The position numbers and the translations under genes are program-made. Below are positions 1-11,189 of a stretch of DNA of 64,000 bases, piece by piece. The stretch covers positions 2,919,760-2,983,759 of the forward strand of contig OU452205.1 in NCBI GenBank assembly GCA_911728435.2, given 5' to 3'. Every line of letters starts with the position of its first letter. Within the stretch, counting starts at the first letter, position 1. A model generated the notes under the pieces. It did no database searches, was not told where the DNA came from, and saw only the letters and a list, made by a program, of their open reading frames with translations. Source of the stretch: Apoderus coryli (taxonomy: Eukaryota; Arthropoda; Insecta; Coleoptera; Attelabidae).

Positions 1-688
1 TGTGACCATCAATTTAATAAACAGCAACTAATTGTCAAATTGGCAGATGGTAGTGAAAAATTAGAAAATGTATTGGTAACCCAAGTGAATGTGATACTAC
101 AAGGGCGAACCATACCTACAAATTTCATCGTTCTCCCTGACGCGCAAAATTATACACTATTAGGTATAGACTTTGTGAATGATGCTAAACTTACTTTAAA
201 TGTATCAGATCATGTTTGGAACTTTAACGATTGTGAAAGTCAGAAATTTAAACTTTATTTTGAAAATCATTATCCCACTTCTGAACAAGAAATTCTGGAA
301 CTATCAAGCATTGAGACATTGCGTGATGATGAAGGAACCATGCTAGATGATAGACAACGTGACACGCTTAATCGTTTAATAAAAAATAACGAAGATATCT
401 TTAAAGCGGGGGGAGATCCTACTCCCTATGCTGTACATTACATTAACACAGGCGATCACCCACCAATCTCTGTACCGCCTTATCGATTATCCTCAGCAAG
501 AAAGCAGATACTTAAAGAAGAAATTGACAAACTCCTAGAAGATCAAATTATTGAGGAATGCGAAAGTCCGTGGGCAGCTCCAGTGGTGATGGTACCCAAG
601 GATGGAAACAAAATTAGACTGTGTGTTAATTATCAAAGACTAAACAAAATTACTGTAAGTGATAAATATCCACTACCTAGAATGGATG
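1..688 (+). pseudogene. pol: gypsy pol, protease end and start of reverse transcriptase (partial)
   Basis: Frame 1 is open from the window edge. Around residues 40-60 it has the LLGIDF motif typical of the C-terminal half of a retropepsin. The connection to reverse transcriptase follows. Near 560-680 come the fingers motifs: WAAPVVMVPKDG, then IRLCVNYQRLNKIT and KYPLPRMDD. After MDD the frame runs into the T-rich tail of the nested LINE and ends in junk. The start codon and the catalytic DTG of the protease are outside the window. This piece cannot make a working polymerase, because the palm domain lies beyond the insertion. Confidence 0.9.
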
Positions 689-2093
689 ACCTATTTATTT
701 ATTTATTTATTTACCAATTTATTTACCAATACATTACAGACACCAAGAAATGGTAATTACAAGCAATGCAAAGTTAACAATTACTAATTAATAATATACT
801 TAAACACTAAATAACATACAACAAAAACAAATAGACAAACTATAATCTAAAAAGTAACAAATTCAAAACAATAATTTTGTCGGAGATATCACCTATCCAA
901 TAAGTGTATCTGACTGCGACAATTCAAAATTAATTTTCTCACTTGCCTAAAATCTGAGGAGAAAAGATCAAACTCTTCATTGGAGTGCGTTATATTATTG
1001 CATTCGATGAGCATGCTATTTAACGCAGATGTACTATGCGGCTCAGTCCAGAAAATACTCTTACAGGATATTCTTAGATTAATCTTCGGTACTTTGAAAT
1101 ATATGAACCTAAGTAAATCACATTCATGATATTTTAAGTTGTTCAAGATACAATAGATAAAGGCTACTGCAAAGTATTTACGTCTATCACTTAAAGTATC
1201 AAGTTCATATTCATTTAACATCTTATTGTATGAAATCTTAAATGGGTAAGTTTGTTTATCACGCAGATAGACATATCTTAAAAATCGTTTTTGCACTCTC
1301 TCTATAGAATCTATATGCGTAACAGCTGTCGGCATCCACACAACCGATGCGTATTCAAGATGTGGTCTTACAAGTGCAAAATATAATCTCTTGATCGTAG
1401 AAACTTTAAAGTATCTGCTGTTTCTGATAACAAATCCCAATGCCTTGTAGGCCTTTGCAGTCACAGCCTGATAATGATCATTAAACCTTAGGTCTGAGCG
1501 AAAAACAACCCCCAAGTCCCTGATACTAGTTTTTCGTTCCAAAGTAATCTCATTTATCGAATAGGTTCTTTGTATAAAGTTCAGTTTTCTGGTATATGTA
1601 ATCACCGAGCATTTTTCCGAATTTACTTTAATGTTGTTCTTCTGAAACCATGCAGTAACAAGGTTGATATCGTCCTGTAATTCATCACAATCACTCTGAG
1701 ATTTAATTAATTTGAAAATCTTAAAGTCGTCAGCGAATAAAAGGCCAGTCGAAAAACGTCCGATCTGAGGTAAATCATTGATATAAATTAAGAATAGTAA
1801 TGGTCCAAGGATACTCCCCTGGGGAACCCCTGATGTGCTCGTGAAATTATAGGAAAATCTATTGGCCATCTTAACTCTTTGACATCGATCACACAAGTAA
1901 GATTTCAGTAAGTTTAAGGAATTGCATGAAAACCCCAGCCCACTCAGTTTACAAAGCAGGATCCGATGGCTAACCCTGTCAAAAGCCTTGGCACAATCGG
2001 TATAAATAACATCCAGCTGCTCTCCAGCTTCAAGAGCTAGTGAGGCATATTCAGAAAATATGCAGAGGTTACTACTGTTACATTCAACCAAAC
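689..2093 (-). mobile_element. 5'-truncated Jockey/CR1-like LINE nested in gypsy pol
   Basis: A minus-strand LINE with a TAAA-type tail at 689-720 (seen as TTTA repeats on the plus strand). It has a 3' UTR to about 888, then RT coding to the truncation near 2093. It sits exactly between two parts of one gypsy RT domain. ACCTATTT occurs at both junctions (about 685-693 and 2096-2103) and may be a target duplication or microhomology. Confidence 0.88.
889..2091 (-). pseudogene. LINE reverse transcriptase, C-terminal about 400 residues
   Basis: An uninterrupted frame of about 400 residues covers RT from motif A (YTDCAKAFDRVSH) through motif B (SGVPQGSILGPLLFLIYIND) and the catalytic FADD box (LLFADDFKIF) to the thumb (RPHLEYASVVW, IERVQKRFLRY). 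The endonuclease and RT fingers are missing, because reverse transcription stopped early. The methionine that starts the frame is internal, so this is a dead-on-arrival copy. It has no internal stops, which suggests a recent insertion. Clade assignment to Jockey/CR1 rests on the thumb and B-box motifs only. Confidence 0.88.
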
Positions 2094-4531
2094 GTACCTA
2101 TTTTATGACAACGATTGATTTACGCTCCGCTTATCATCAGATTAGTGTAAATGAGGCTGATCGCGACAAAACTGCATTTGTCACGCCCTTTGGAACTTAT
2201 CGCTATAATCGGATGCCCTTCGGCTTGAAAAATGCCCCGGCGGTATTTCAACGCCTGATTGATCGGTTTCGTAATGGTCTTGGAAATATTCAGGTAGTAG
2301 CCTATTTGGATGACCTAATAGTGCTATCGAGTTCTTTCGATGAACATATCAGAGATCTTCAAACAGTGTTTGCGCGACTTCGCCAATTCAAACTGCGCGC
2401 AAAACGTGAAAAGTGTGTTTTCTCATGTGCAAAAGTTAAATATCTCGGACACATTATCTCCTCGGAAGGAATTTCGGTCAACCCGGAGAAAACTTCAGCT
2501 ATTGCGAATCGGTCTGCACCGCGAAATAGTAAAGAAGTTCAATCGTTCCTTCAGACATGTAGTTGGTATAGACGTTTCGTAAAAGACTTTTCGAAAATTT
2601 CGCGTCCACTCAGTGATTTGACTAAGAAAAACGCTACCTTCAAATGGACCGCGGAACATCAACATGCATTCGAAACATTAAAAACGGCTTTGGTTACAGC
2701 ACCAATTCTCCAGCAAAATGATGAGACGAAGCCTTACATACTGCGTACTGATGCAAGCGCATATGCATTAGGTGCTGTTTTGCTTCAGGGTGAGGGGGAA
2801 AATGAGCATCCAGTTGAATACGCCAGTAGACTCCTTACCAGTGCTGAAAGAAATTACTGTACGTCAGAAAGAGAAGCATTAGCAGTAGTTTGGGCCCTAA
2901 ACAAACTTCGTGGATATATCGAAGGTGCTTCAATTACTGTACAGACCGACCATCAACCCTTACGATGGCTGTTAGACTTAAAGTCACCAACGGGTCGATT
3001 AGCTCGTTGGGCACTCCAAGTTCAAAGTTACGATATAAAAATTGAATATCTACCTGGAAAACGTAATGTTGTGGCAGATACTTTATCCAGACCACCTTGC
3101 CAACATAACGATACTGAGAGCTGTGATATTTGTACAATATCAATAGAGATACCAAGGCGATCTCCTTATGACATACGTACAGAACAACTAAAAGATCCTG
3201 AGTTAACCAAAATCATAAAAAGTTTTGAGGATCAAACGAATCAAGAATTTGCAAAATGGACTGACCGCGGTTATCTTCTAACAAATGGTGTACTTTACCG
3301 ATATTCTTCAGAGGAAGATAACGAAGAGGCGCAACTTGTAGTACCTTGTCATGAAAGAGAGCACATCTTAAAAGAATATCACGATTCTCCCACTGCAGCT
3401 CACTATGGGGCAGAACGTACTATACAACGAATAGCAAAACGTTATTATTTTACTGGAATGCGACGATTTATCACCGAATATGTTAAGAATTGTTCAGATT
3501 GTCAGCGATACAAAGCTACAAATCAAAAACCTGCAGGACTACTTCAAACCCCGATTTATGCTCAACGTTTCGAAACAATTTCCATTGATTTGTTTGGAAG
3601 CTTACCTGAAGATGAGAATGGAAACAAATGGATCTTCATTGTAGAAGATGTTTCTACGAAATGGGTTGAATTATTTCCTTTACAACATGCGACATCAGAA
3701 GCTTGTGCAAAAGTGCTGATCAATGAAATATATTTGCGATTTGGACTTCCTCGTAAAATTATTAGTGATAACGGAACTCAGTTTGTAACCGATATTATGC
3801 AACAGGTTTGTTTTGCGTTCGGTATAAAAGAAACTTTTACACCATTATACCATCCCGCCGCGAACATGGTTGAAAGAAAGAACCGTGATCTGAAGCCTAG
3901 ACTCGCTATTCTAGTGGGTGATAATCACTCTGAATGGTCAGATAAGCTACCAATGATTCGTTTCGCCATGAATACTGTCCGGAGTGAGGCAACGGGACAG
4001 ACCGCAGCATTCTTGACTTTTGGAAGGGAACTCCGAACACTAGATGATGTGCGAACAGATCTGAAGTCGATCATCGAATCTGAAAACTTCGTACCGCAAA
4101 TTACACCCTACTTACAAAAGATGATTCAAACCTGGAAAGATGCTCGCTCAATTAATGAAAAGCAGCAGGATAGACATAAGACTTACGCAGACGATAGAAG
4201 AAGACAGAGCCAACGGTACGAAATTAATGATAAAGTTTGGGTGACCACCCATACAACAAGTAAAGCCCATAAGAAGAAAACTTCAAAGTTCGATCCAAAA
4301 CGTGATGGACCATTTAAAATAATACGCCAGGTTAGCCCTGTTAGTTACGAAATCGCCAATGTTAATTCAGACACACCCCTAGGCGTTTATCATGTGTCCG
4401 CCCTATCTCCCGTTCATTGTATGGTCGAAGAAGAACCGGTTGTTGGTTTCAGGAAACGAGGCCGTCCACCTAAGACTCCAAATGCTGGTCCCTCCACGAG
4501 ACGTCGTCGGAACCAGGGGGGGAGAATGTAA
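2094..4531 (+). pseudogene. pol: gypsy pol, RT palm to integrase (3' part of split frame)
   Basis: The frame re-enters gypsy coding at about 2094 with FMTTIDLRSAYHQI. Next come the RT motifs MPFGLKNAPAVFQRL and YLDDLIVLSS, the latter holding the catalytic aspartates. RNase H follows (ILRTDASAYALGAVL; YTSERE-like SEREALAVVWAL; TDHQPL). Integrase then has an H2C2 zinc-binding region (HDSPTAAHYG, NCSDCQRYK). Its core acidic residues lie in ISIDLFG, SDNGTQF and VERKNRDL, and DGPFKI near the C-terminus looks like a GPY/F module. The upstream ATG at 2060 is in LINE sequence and is not a gypsy start. The part shown is open to its natural stop, which overlaps the LTR start. Confidence 0.92.
4513..4526 (+). 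promoter_or_regulatory. polypurine tract
   Basis: A purine run (AGGGGGGAGAA) lies immediately before the TGT of the LTR. This is the position of the plus-strand primer in LTR retrotransposons. It overlaps the last codons of pol. Confidence 0.8.
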
Positions 4532-4820
4532 CAAATGATACCTAGTACGCCCCTGTCGTGTCACTGCACGTGTGCTTTTCGGCAACTCTTTGACTTTAGA
4601 CTATCGCGTACCGCATCCTTTGACTTTAGTTTTTATTCTTTTCTCCGGTCGTTGTGTAATTGAATTCAGTCGAACACTAGATTTTGCAGTAGATGCACTA
4701 TAAAAATTTATTTCATTCTATTTTAAACATAATCTTTAATTTGTAGTTATACTAGTTAATAAATAATTTAAACATATATAGTGTTTACCCAACTTTAATC
4801 TGTTTCAAAAACCCCTAACA
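4527..4820 (+). repeat. 3' LTR of the gypsy element
   Basis: The segment begins TGTAAC directly after the polypurine tract and ends CTAACA, giving the TGT...ACA ends expected of an LTR at 294 bp. Inside are a TATA-like box (CTATAAAAA near 4698) and AATAAA-like signals near 4758. The 3' boundary rests on the end motif only, because the 5' LTR is not in the window for comparison. Confidence 0.75.
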
Positions 4821-5074
4821 AAAAAAACCCTTAAAAAAAAGCTTAACAACATCAAAGCTTGCAACAGTTCTTAAATAGGATTAAGTAAGCTTCAATTTAA
4901 CCAATATTTCATTTTGTTTCCAAGTTTGGAAACTGAAGTAAATGACGTCATCAACTTTTTTTTTCAGAAACATACCTATATTTTTGCATAGTTCAAAAGA
5001 GCTAATTTTTCTAAACAACTTTTGTAAAGAAAAAAATTTGCTATCTTCATTCGTTAAAAAATTATAAGCAAATT
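4821..5074. other. AT-rich flank, nothing recognised
   Basis: A-runs and AT-rich sequence follow the LTR. I see no gene or clear repeat here. Confidence 0.4.
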
Positions 5075-5290
5075 TCTAGAAAAAACTAACTTCAAGGTTC
5101 AGGAGAAAAAACAAGTATGTCTTTTTTATGTAGAAAACTTTATTTTATCATATTTTTGACACAAATGGACTAAAAGTCACAAGAGAAAAAAGTTAGGTTA
5201 TAATTAAGGCAAGGGTCCCCTATGTTTACCCGCCTATGGTCATCCTTTTTTATTCAAATTTATGTCAGTTTACGACATTTAACTCATCAT
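5075..5290 (-). repeat. dispersed repeat module, minus-strand partial copy
   Basis: Reverse complement of the module seen at 17245, 24449, 25447, 48952 and 62795. Shared landmarks are GGCGGGTAAAC, ACCCTTGCCTTAATT, CCTAACTTTTTT and AAAAAAGGCATAC. Both ends are truncated. Confidence 0.8.
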
Positions 5291-6888
5291 CATTATTTTT
5301 ATTTGTTAAACTATCAGTTTAATAAGGTTTAAACCTATTTCTTTATTTCCCATGGCATTCTTGATCACGGAAAATTAAAGATACATGATTTTTCACCGAA
5401 TTTTGGTGAACAACATTCTTTTGGCCATAACTCTGAAACGAATAAAGATTTTGATGTGCGGTTTTGGACTTTTTTGTTGCAAATTCAATTTACTTCTCAT
5501 TTTTGATAAAATATTTGTATCATTCCATTTAAGTTTTTAAAGAAAAATCAAAAAAAACTTTAGGCGTTGTAAATAGCGGAGTTCCAAAAACAATTATGAT
5601 TTAAAATATTTATTTTCTTCATCAGCAAGGCTTCAGTTCTTAAACAAAAATTAGATTGATAAATTCGGTTAAGCCAAACCGAAGTTATAGACATTACCAT
5701 AGGGAAAATTTCGGCCTAGCGCTATAGTTAGGAACTAAAAAACTATTTCCAGCGATTTCCCATGGTCAATTTCCGAAAAAGAATTTTTTCACCATTGTCC
5801 TACGACTATTATTTCCTGAGATATGCTACCTGTCCACCCGGTATATTACAGATTCCAAAAGGGCCCTTGTTTCGTTTTGATTGGGCCACCTGGTATATCT
5901 GTATACAGGCAACAATTATGTGCAGTCATCAAACTGGCTACAAAAGAGTTTGAAAAATGCTCTGCATTACATTTTTTATAACTCTCAATATATCAAATAC
6001 AATAAAATAAATTAAATCACCCTGTATACTATAATATTGTCACGTAGGTAATTCTAAATAGTTTACAGGTCAAATAAACACTTTCATTGATGTAAAACTA
6101 CAAACTTTTCAGACTGCCTATAAGTCAAGATATTTTTTCTTGCCAGATGGCGAATGCGCAACTTAACTAGAAATTAGTAAATAAAAGTAACATTTAAGTG
6201 ACTAGTCGACTATAAAAACTTTTTTGAAAAGTGACAAAATATGCCCATAATAGTAATAAGTACTTGCACAAATTTGTAGCACTGTCTTGTTTCTCATTTT
6301 ATTTATAAATAATAATAATAAAACATTGATTTTTCTGACTTCTTGGCCTAATGTTTATATTATGACAAACTAGCCTTATTAAATTTGCGAGGTGTGATAA
6401 ATATGAGTAAAACAAGCGGTTACGAGTGGTATGAGCATTTTCCAAGAAGAAGTAAAAGCAATTTTTAAGATCAGATTGCAAGGTAAATGTAAGTACCCTG
6501 TACTTATATGTAATAACATCTGTAACTATGCATGCTAAATCAATTACTTCATTGTAATTACTCACTATATAACAACAATACTGTCATTTTCTCTTGTCAT
6601 CCTATTCGTGCAATGTCAGCTGTTTCCATTGTAGTTATAGGGCGCCGGGATTTCCCCAGGATACCGGTTCTATTCAATTGTTTAGACTAGACTGGGAATT
6701 GAAATTGCGCCTTTACCTACCTAATACCATTATGTAGGTAAATGATGGATAATGTAAATCTAGTGAATTTAACTTTATTGTTGATAGATTTACACCTCTA
6801 AGTTCCGTAACTGACATAAATGGAGACAGATTTAGTAATGTAGGTAGCACATTATTTATTTAGCTACATCCAGCGAAGTTTCAGCTAA
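5291..6888. other. AT-rich non-coding stretch
   Basis: No coding signal is convincing. The part around 5384-5560 (ATAACTCTGAAACGAA) resembles 13025-13110 and is probably an old transposon arm. Short frames near 5762 and 6299 lack any family motif. Confidence 0.4.
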
Positions 6889-7300
6889 GAGCCTATTGTT
6901 ATTATAAGGATGCTCCAAATATCATGAGAAAATTATAGAGCCGGATTTGGATTTAAGATTTCTGCTAATATCTATTAAGTAAGTTCTCAATATAAATTTG
7001 AGGATTTCGCGTATAAAATTAAATAAAATCCACTGCCACAGCCTCTTCAACAAAAACACATGAAAGTTCAAAAATCTTTAATAATTGATTTAGTTCAATT
7101 TTCAAATTGGCATGATATTTTGTTAAATAATTAAAATTCCCATTTTATTTTAAAATTTTTATTGATGAAAATCTTAGATTCGTGGAGGCCGAGCCTATTG
7201 TGATCATAAGTATGCTCCAAATAACATGAGAAAATTATAGAGCAGGATTTGGGTTTAAGATTTCTGCTAATATCTACTAAATAAGTTCACAAAATAAATT
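6889..7300 (+). repeat. direct repeat of about 105 bp, 302 bp apart
   Basis: The segment starting GAGCCTATTGTT at 6889 recurs at 7191 as GAGCCTATTGTG. They share ATGCTCCAAAT, ATGAGAAAATTATAGAG and TTAAGATTTCTGCTAATATC. Part of the spacer (TTCAAATTGGCATGATATTT at about 7097) reappears near 10467, beyond the Crypton. Confidence 0.75.
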
Positions 7301-7475
7301 TGATAATTTTTTACTAAATATAGTAACCAATCAAATTACTTAATTTTAAGTCCTGTGTCAAATTTCATCCAATCACCTCTGGATTACAGCGATAATATCC
7401 TACATGTGGTGTTTTCAGTTTGGTGTTTTTTTTATTAAAAATTAATTAAACCTCAAACTGACAACTTGTTTAAAA

Positions 7476-8626
7476 ATGTCGCGAAGATTTGGTATTGCAT
7501 CTAACGATGCAATTAATGATATTATATCTAATAATATACCAAAAAATACAATCAAATCAAAAAAATATGCATGGAAAATATTTCTCGAGTTTTGTGCGAC
7601 CAGAGAATACGAACTGAATGCTGAAACTAGTTTGCATAATTTGGCTAATATATTGAAAGATTATGCGGTAAATATGAGATAAGCTGACGGAACTGAATAT
7701 AAGGAAGCAACTGTAAAAACTATTTGGAATACTACGAGTAGGCTACTCCAGGAAAAATACTTCAATGACTTCAAAATTGTATTCGACCCCTTTACCAGTG
7801 TGATATTCAAAAATGCGCAAGATACCTACAAGAAATGCAAAACGTAAAAGATTACAGCAGGATCCAAACAAACGAAAATGCAGTTCATCAAATTTGAGTT
7901 CAAGTGATTTGGCTAGAATCATTGGATTATGGGATGAATGTACACCAGAAGGTTTACAATTTTTTTTTATCATATTCTAGCTGTTGAGTTAGCTTGGCGA
8001 GGTGGTGAACTAGCTGATTGGCTTATAGATTATTTCACGATTGAGAAAAATAATGATGGAACGCCAACCAACAGAATTGAATACAATCCAATATTCAGTG
8101 AAACATGCCAAGGAGGATCGAAAAGTTGTACAAATAGTAAGTGGCTTGTTCCAAATATTGCAAGCGAAAGTGCATGTCCTGTTCGGTTATTCCATAAATT
8201 ATTGTCCAAAAGGGGGAAAAATATTACTTCCAGTCGCCTATTCTTGAGACCAAATCGTTTCTGGAAATCCGAAAGTGACATATGGTTTGACAATATACCG
8301 GTAGGCAAGAACACAATTAATACGTGGACCAAATCATCCGCGCAAGCTATATTGGATTGGACAGTAAGCGTAAAAAGATATCCAATCATTCGAACAGATC
8401 AACTGCAGTTAGCCATTGGGCAAATAAAGGAATTCCTGAACAACAATTAATAAAAATAACAGGACATAGCAGCTCTAATTCAATTAAACCGTACTTGAAC
8501 ATTAACCAAAAACGCCATGGTGAAATAATCAACACCATGCGAGGAAATTCTTCAACAGTGGAAATTAACTTCAGCAAACTCTTCTTCCAATTTAACATTT
8601 ACCAATTGTACTTTTCACAACTGTAG
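7476..8626 (+). pseudogene. Crypton tyrosine recombinase, broken
   Basis: The N-terminal part begins MSRRFGIASNDAINDII and is repeated at 25257 (-) and 34120 (+). This copy has an in-frame stop at 7680 (an AAA lysine codon in the other copies reads TAA). It also has a short insertion near 7825 and further shifts near 7960 and 8350. The C-terminal part keeps the recombinase signature: HSNRSTA (H-x-x-R), then TGHSS, then IKPYLN with the candidate tyrosine nucleophile. Intact length would be about 370 residues. The DUF3504/Crypton assignment rests on this motif order and on the element's lack of terminal repeats. Catalysis would be strand exchange through a 3'-phosphotyrosine. Confidence 0.82.
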
Positions 8627-8648
8627 TTTTAAATAAAAATGAATAATA

Positions 8649-9950
8649 TTGGGTCTGCCAGATAACTTTTTTTTTTGAAAATGCTATAAAAGAAAAACTG
8701 CTGAATATTTTCTCAAATTTCTTTTTTTATTTGAAAGTACAATCCTTCCGGTTAATAATGACAAATAATTTCATTCAAATGGCTGCCTCGGCTGGCCATG
8801 CAGTAGCCTACACGATCGGTCCAATTTTTAAGCACATTATCGATTGTGTGCAGCTGTATTTCACCAATGGCTTCACGAATATTGTCCTTTAAAGCGTCAA
8901 TTGTCTCTGGCTTGTCGGCGTAACACTTGTCTTTGACGGCACTCCACAAATAATAGTCCAACGGTGTCAAATCGCAGCTCCGAGGTGGCCATACGACATC
9001 AGCTCTGCGGCTGATAATGCGATCTTCAAAAACAGGGCGCAAAACATCGAGTGTAGCTTCGGCTGTGTGGCACGTAGCGCCGTCCTGTTGAAACCAAATG
9101 TTGCCAATATCCTCCTCTTCAATTTTTGTGAACAAAAATTCGTTCAACATGGCCCGATAACGATCGCCATTGACTGTAACGGCCACTCCTTGCTCATTTT
9201 CGAAGAAAAATGGCCCAATTATGCCTCCGGACCAAAATCCGCACCAAACAGTGACTCGTTTTGGGTGCATCGGCTTTTCAATGTATGCGTGCGGGTTTTC
9301 TGTGCCCCAAATGCGACAATTTTGCTTGTTTACATACCCGCCAAGATCAAAATGAGCTTCATCTGAAAATATGATATTTTTGGCAAAATCGGCATCTTCT
9401 GTAAGTCGATCGCATGCCCACTGAGCGAAGCGAAAACGCATTGGATGGTCAGTTGGCTTCAACTCCTGAACCAATTGGACTTTGTATGGCGTCATACCAA
9501 GGTCTTTATGCAAAATTCGTCTCAATGATGTCTCCGAAATGTTCAATTGTTGAGACTGACGGTGAATTGATGTTGATGGCGCTTCACGCACACTTTCTGC
9601 CACAGCAGCAATATTCTAGGGTGTACGCACTGTCTTTGGCTTTTCACGCTTTGGTTTATCGATGAGGATGCCAGTTTCTTTCACTTTTTTCACGAGATAA
9701 CGAACATACGGAGCTGACGGTGCTTCTCTTCTTCCAAAATCCGTACGCAATTTTCGCACACATTCTGCAACATTACCATGATTTTCAAAGTAATTTCGCA
9801 ATATTTCCCAGCGTTGTTCAAGCGTATACACAACCATATTCGTTCAGCGGAAGGATAAAACTAATTATCTGTCAAATCAGACATGAGCTAAGTGTTACCC
9901 TTCACGAAATAAGCACTAGTTGAAAAAAAAACGTTAGATGGCGGACCCGA
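8649..9950 (-). mobile_element. mariner (rosa-like, DD41D) with TA duplication
   Basis: A 1302-bp element flanked by TA at 8647-8648 and 9951-9952. Its ends are TTGGGTCTGCCAGATAAC and, inverted, TCGGGTCCGCCATCTAACG. Removing it and one TA gives the same sequence as the uninterrupted Crypton at 35207-35230 and the reverse strand near 63920. The insertion site is therefore certain to the base. Confidence 0.93.
8752..9837 (-). pseudogene. mariner/rosa transposase with one premature amber codon
   Basis: The frame starts MVVYTLEQRWEILRNYFENH (helix-turn-helix region), runs 73 codons to a single TAG at 9616-9618, then continues in the same frame to 8752. That makes about 361 codons, a normal mariner length. 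Catalytic residues appear as D in IIFSDEAHFD, D in WFQQDGATCH and D in SCDLTPLDYYLW. Forty-one residues separate the second and third aspartates, the DD41D spacing of rosa-type mariners. Only the TAG prevents a full-length product, so the element died recently or the TAG is read through at low level. It would cut and paste at TA. Confidence 0.92.
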
Positions 9951-10222
9951 TATTTGTTTGATTAAAACTAATACATTTTGTATTGAAAATTATTAAACGT
10001 CAGATTGACAATCAAAATTTTGATATCTACAAAGTAAAAAATTATCTTATCGAATACTCCTCGGGCCTTGATAAATACTCAAAATTTTGTCATAGAGAAT
10101 CCTTCAAGCGAATTGCTCAAGGATAATAGCCCTCGGCCTGCGGCATTGGGCTATTATCATATTCGGCATTCTCTATGACAAAATTATCTCGGTATGATGA
10201 AGACCCTAGGGTCATTACTAGT
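9951..10222 (+). other. Crypton 3' UTR with terminal hairpin
   Basis: Continues the Crypton after the mariner. ATTTTGTCATAGAGAAT at 10084-10100 is the exact inverse of 10168-10184, giving a 17-bp stem around an about 67-nt loop. The same stem occurs in the copy at 63726-63804. CCCTAGGG lies just outside the stem in both. Confidence 0.75.
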
Positions 10223-11130
10223 GAAAAGACACAGTTTTTAGCCTTTTGATTGTAAGTTTTTTATTGAATCATAAAGTACATAGGATAGGGTTATTTCTGG
10301 AATAACATATAGGGCAAATGACCTCAACGGCTTTACATACACATACGCACTCGTTTGTCCAAGACCATTCTGCATAAATGTGGCTGAATTTCGTTGATGC
10401 AGCGTTGAATCTTTTACATAGGACCTTGTAATATTAGGGTGACTCTATTTAGAACTGAAATAGTTCAAATTGGCATGATATTTTGTTAAATTATTAAAAT
10501 TATAGTGTTATTCACTTTGGCGGTCTATCGACGGTGAACTTTCCGATTAAAATTGACAATAGGCGATTAAATGTTAAATTGTAAGCAAACAATCTCAAAA
10601 TTTTAATAGATGAAAATCTTAGATATGTGGATCATGCGTCCTATACTTAATTCAGAAAATTTATTCAAAGCTGAAGCGAATTTTTTCAAATTCTTGGGTC
10701 CCTCTTCGCAAGCTCTCTTTATTTGAGCGGACAAACTAAATTAAAATACCTCGTAGGTAAAACACAACTACTCCATTTCTTGAAACCACCTTTTAGTATA
10801 TTAGAAAATTTCTCATTGAATGGTGCATAGTTAAAAAGAAGGTCGCAGGTTGTAATTTAGAAAGCAGCTTTACTCAAGGAAATTACTATTCATATCTACC
10901 TCACAAGATTCACAACTTTATATTTCAAAACGCTCTCAGAAATTAAAACTTATACCTACATATATCAAAAGCCTGCTAAATTACAAGTTGCAGCATTTAC
11001 TGAATTGAAATACCTACCTGACTTTCGTATTCGTATTTACATTTACAAACATTACAAACTTAAGAATGTTAAGTAAGTATTCTATGTGAAATAGATTTGA
11101 AATTTCTTAAAATTTTATATTTTGTTTCAG
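10223..11130. other. repeat remnants, no intact gene
   Basis: 10450-10640 resembles 7085-7190 (TTCAAATTGGCATGATATTT, GATGAAAATCTTAGAT) with extra sequence in the middle. 10240-10440 may hold a worn transposase tail on the minus strand, which I could not confirm. Confidence 0.35.
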
Positions 11131-11189
11131 GAAAAGAAAGTAAAGAGTTCATTCATCACGCGATGGATATTCAAGATGGCTATCGCAAT
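11131..11189 (+). other. candidate small exon
   Basis: A TTTTGTTTCAG acceptor is followed by 59 bases open in two frames and then a strong GTGAGT donor. One frame contains an ATG and reads MDIQDGYRN to the donor in phase 0. It could be a 5' exon of the host gene whose first certain coding exon is at 26246, but that would be 15 kb away. The next candidate acceptor (26192) leads into a frame that stops after 40 codons, so only an untranslated or upstream-ORF role would fit. Transcript data would decide. Confidence 0.3.

Larger units (their letters stand above)
1..4820 (+). mobile_element. Ty3/gypsy LTR retrotransposon, 3' part, split by a nested LINE
   Basis: The window opens inside the protease region of a gypsy-type pol polyprotein, read in frame from base 1. 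The pol frame is interrupted at about 689-2093 by an oppositely oriented LINE. It then resumes in the reverse transcriptase palm and runs through RNase H and integrase to a stop at 4529-4531. A purine-rich tract and a 294-bp TG...CA LTR follow. The 5' LTR, gag and primer-binding site lie outside the window. No envelope-like reading frame is present between pol and the LTR. Apart from the LINE, the visible pol frame has no stops, so the copy was probably young when the LINE landed. Confidence 0.93.
7291..10222 (+). mobile_element. Crypton element (copy A), interrupted by a mariner
   Basis: The left end matches the Crypton derivatives at 24430 and 25432 (GATAATTTTTTACTAAATA). The right end carries the same 3' UTR and hairpin as the copy at 63690-64000. 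The coding part is 7476-8626. The 3' UTR is split at 8648/9951 by a mariner. Cryptons move through a tyrosine recombinase and lack terminal inverted repeats, which fits the lack of repeats at these ends. The boundaries are inferred from comparing copies. Confidence 0.8.

Noticed and set aside
1..4820. Endogenous retrovirus with envelope
   Set aside because: Pol runs directly to the polypurine tract and LTR; no third frame is present.
10240..10440. Possible C-terminal transposase remnant on the minus strand
   Set aside because: Only vague resemblance (IQRCINEIQPHL); stops in the best frame and no flanking ends. Could not be supported.
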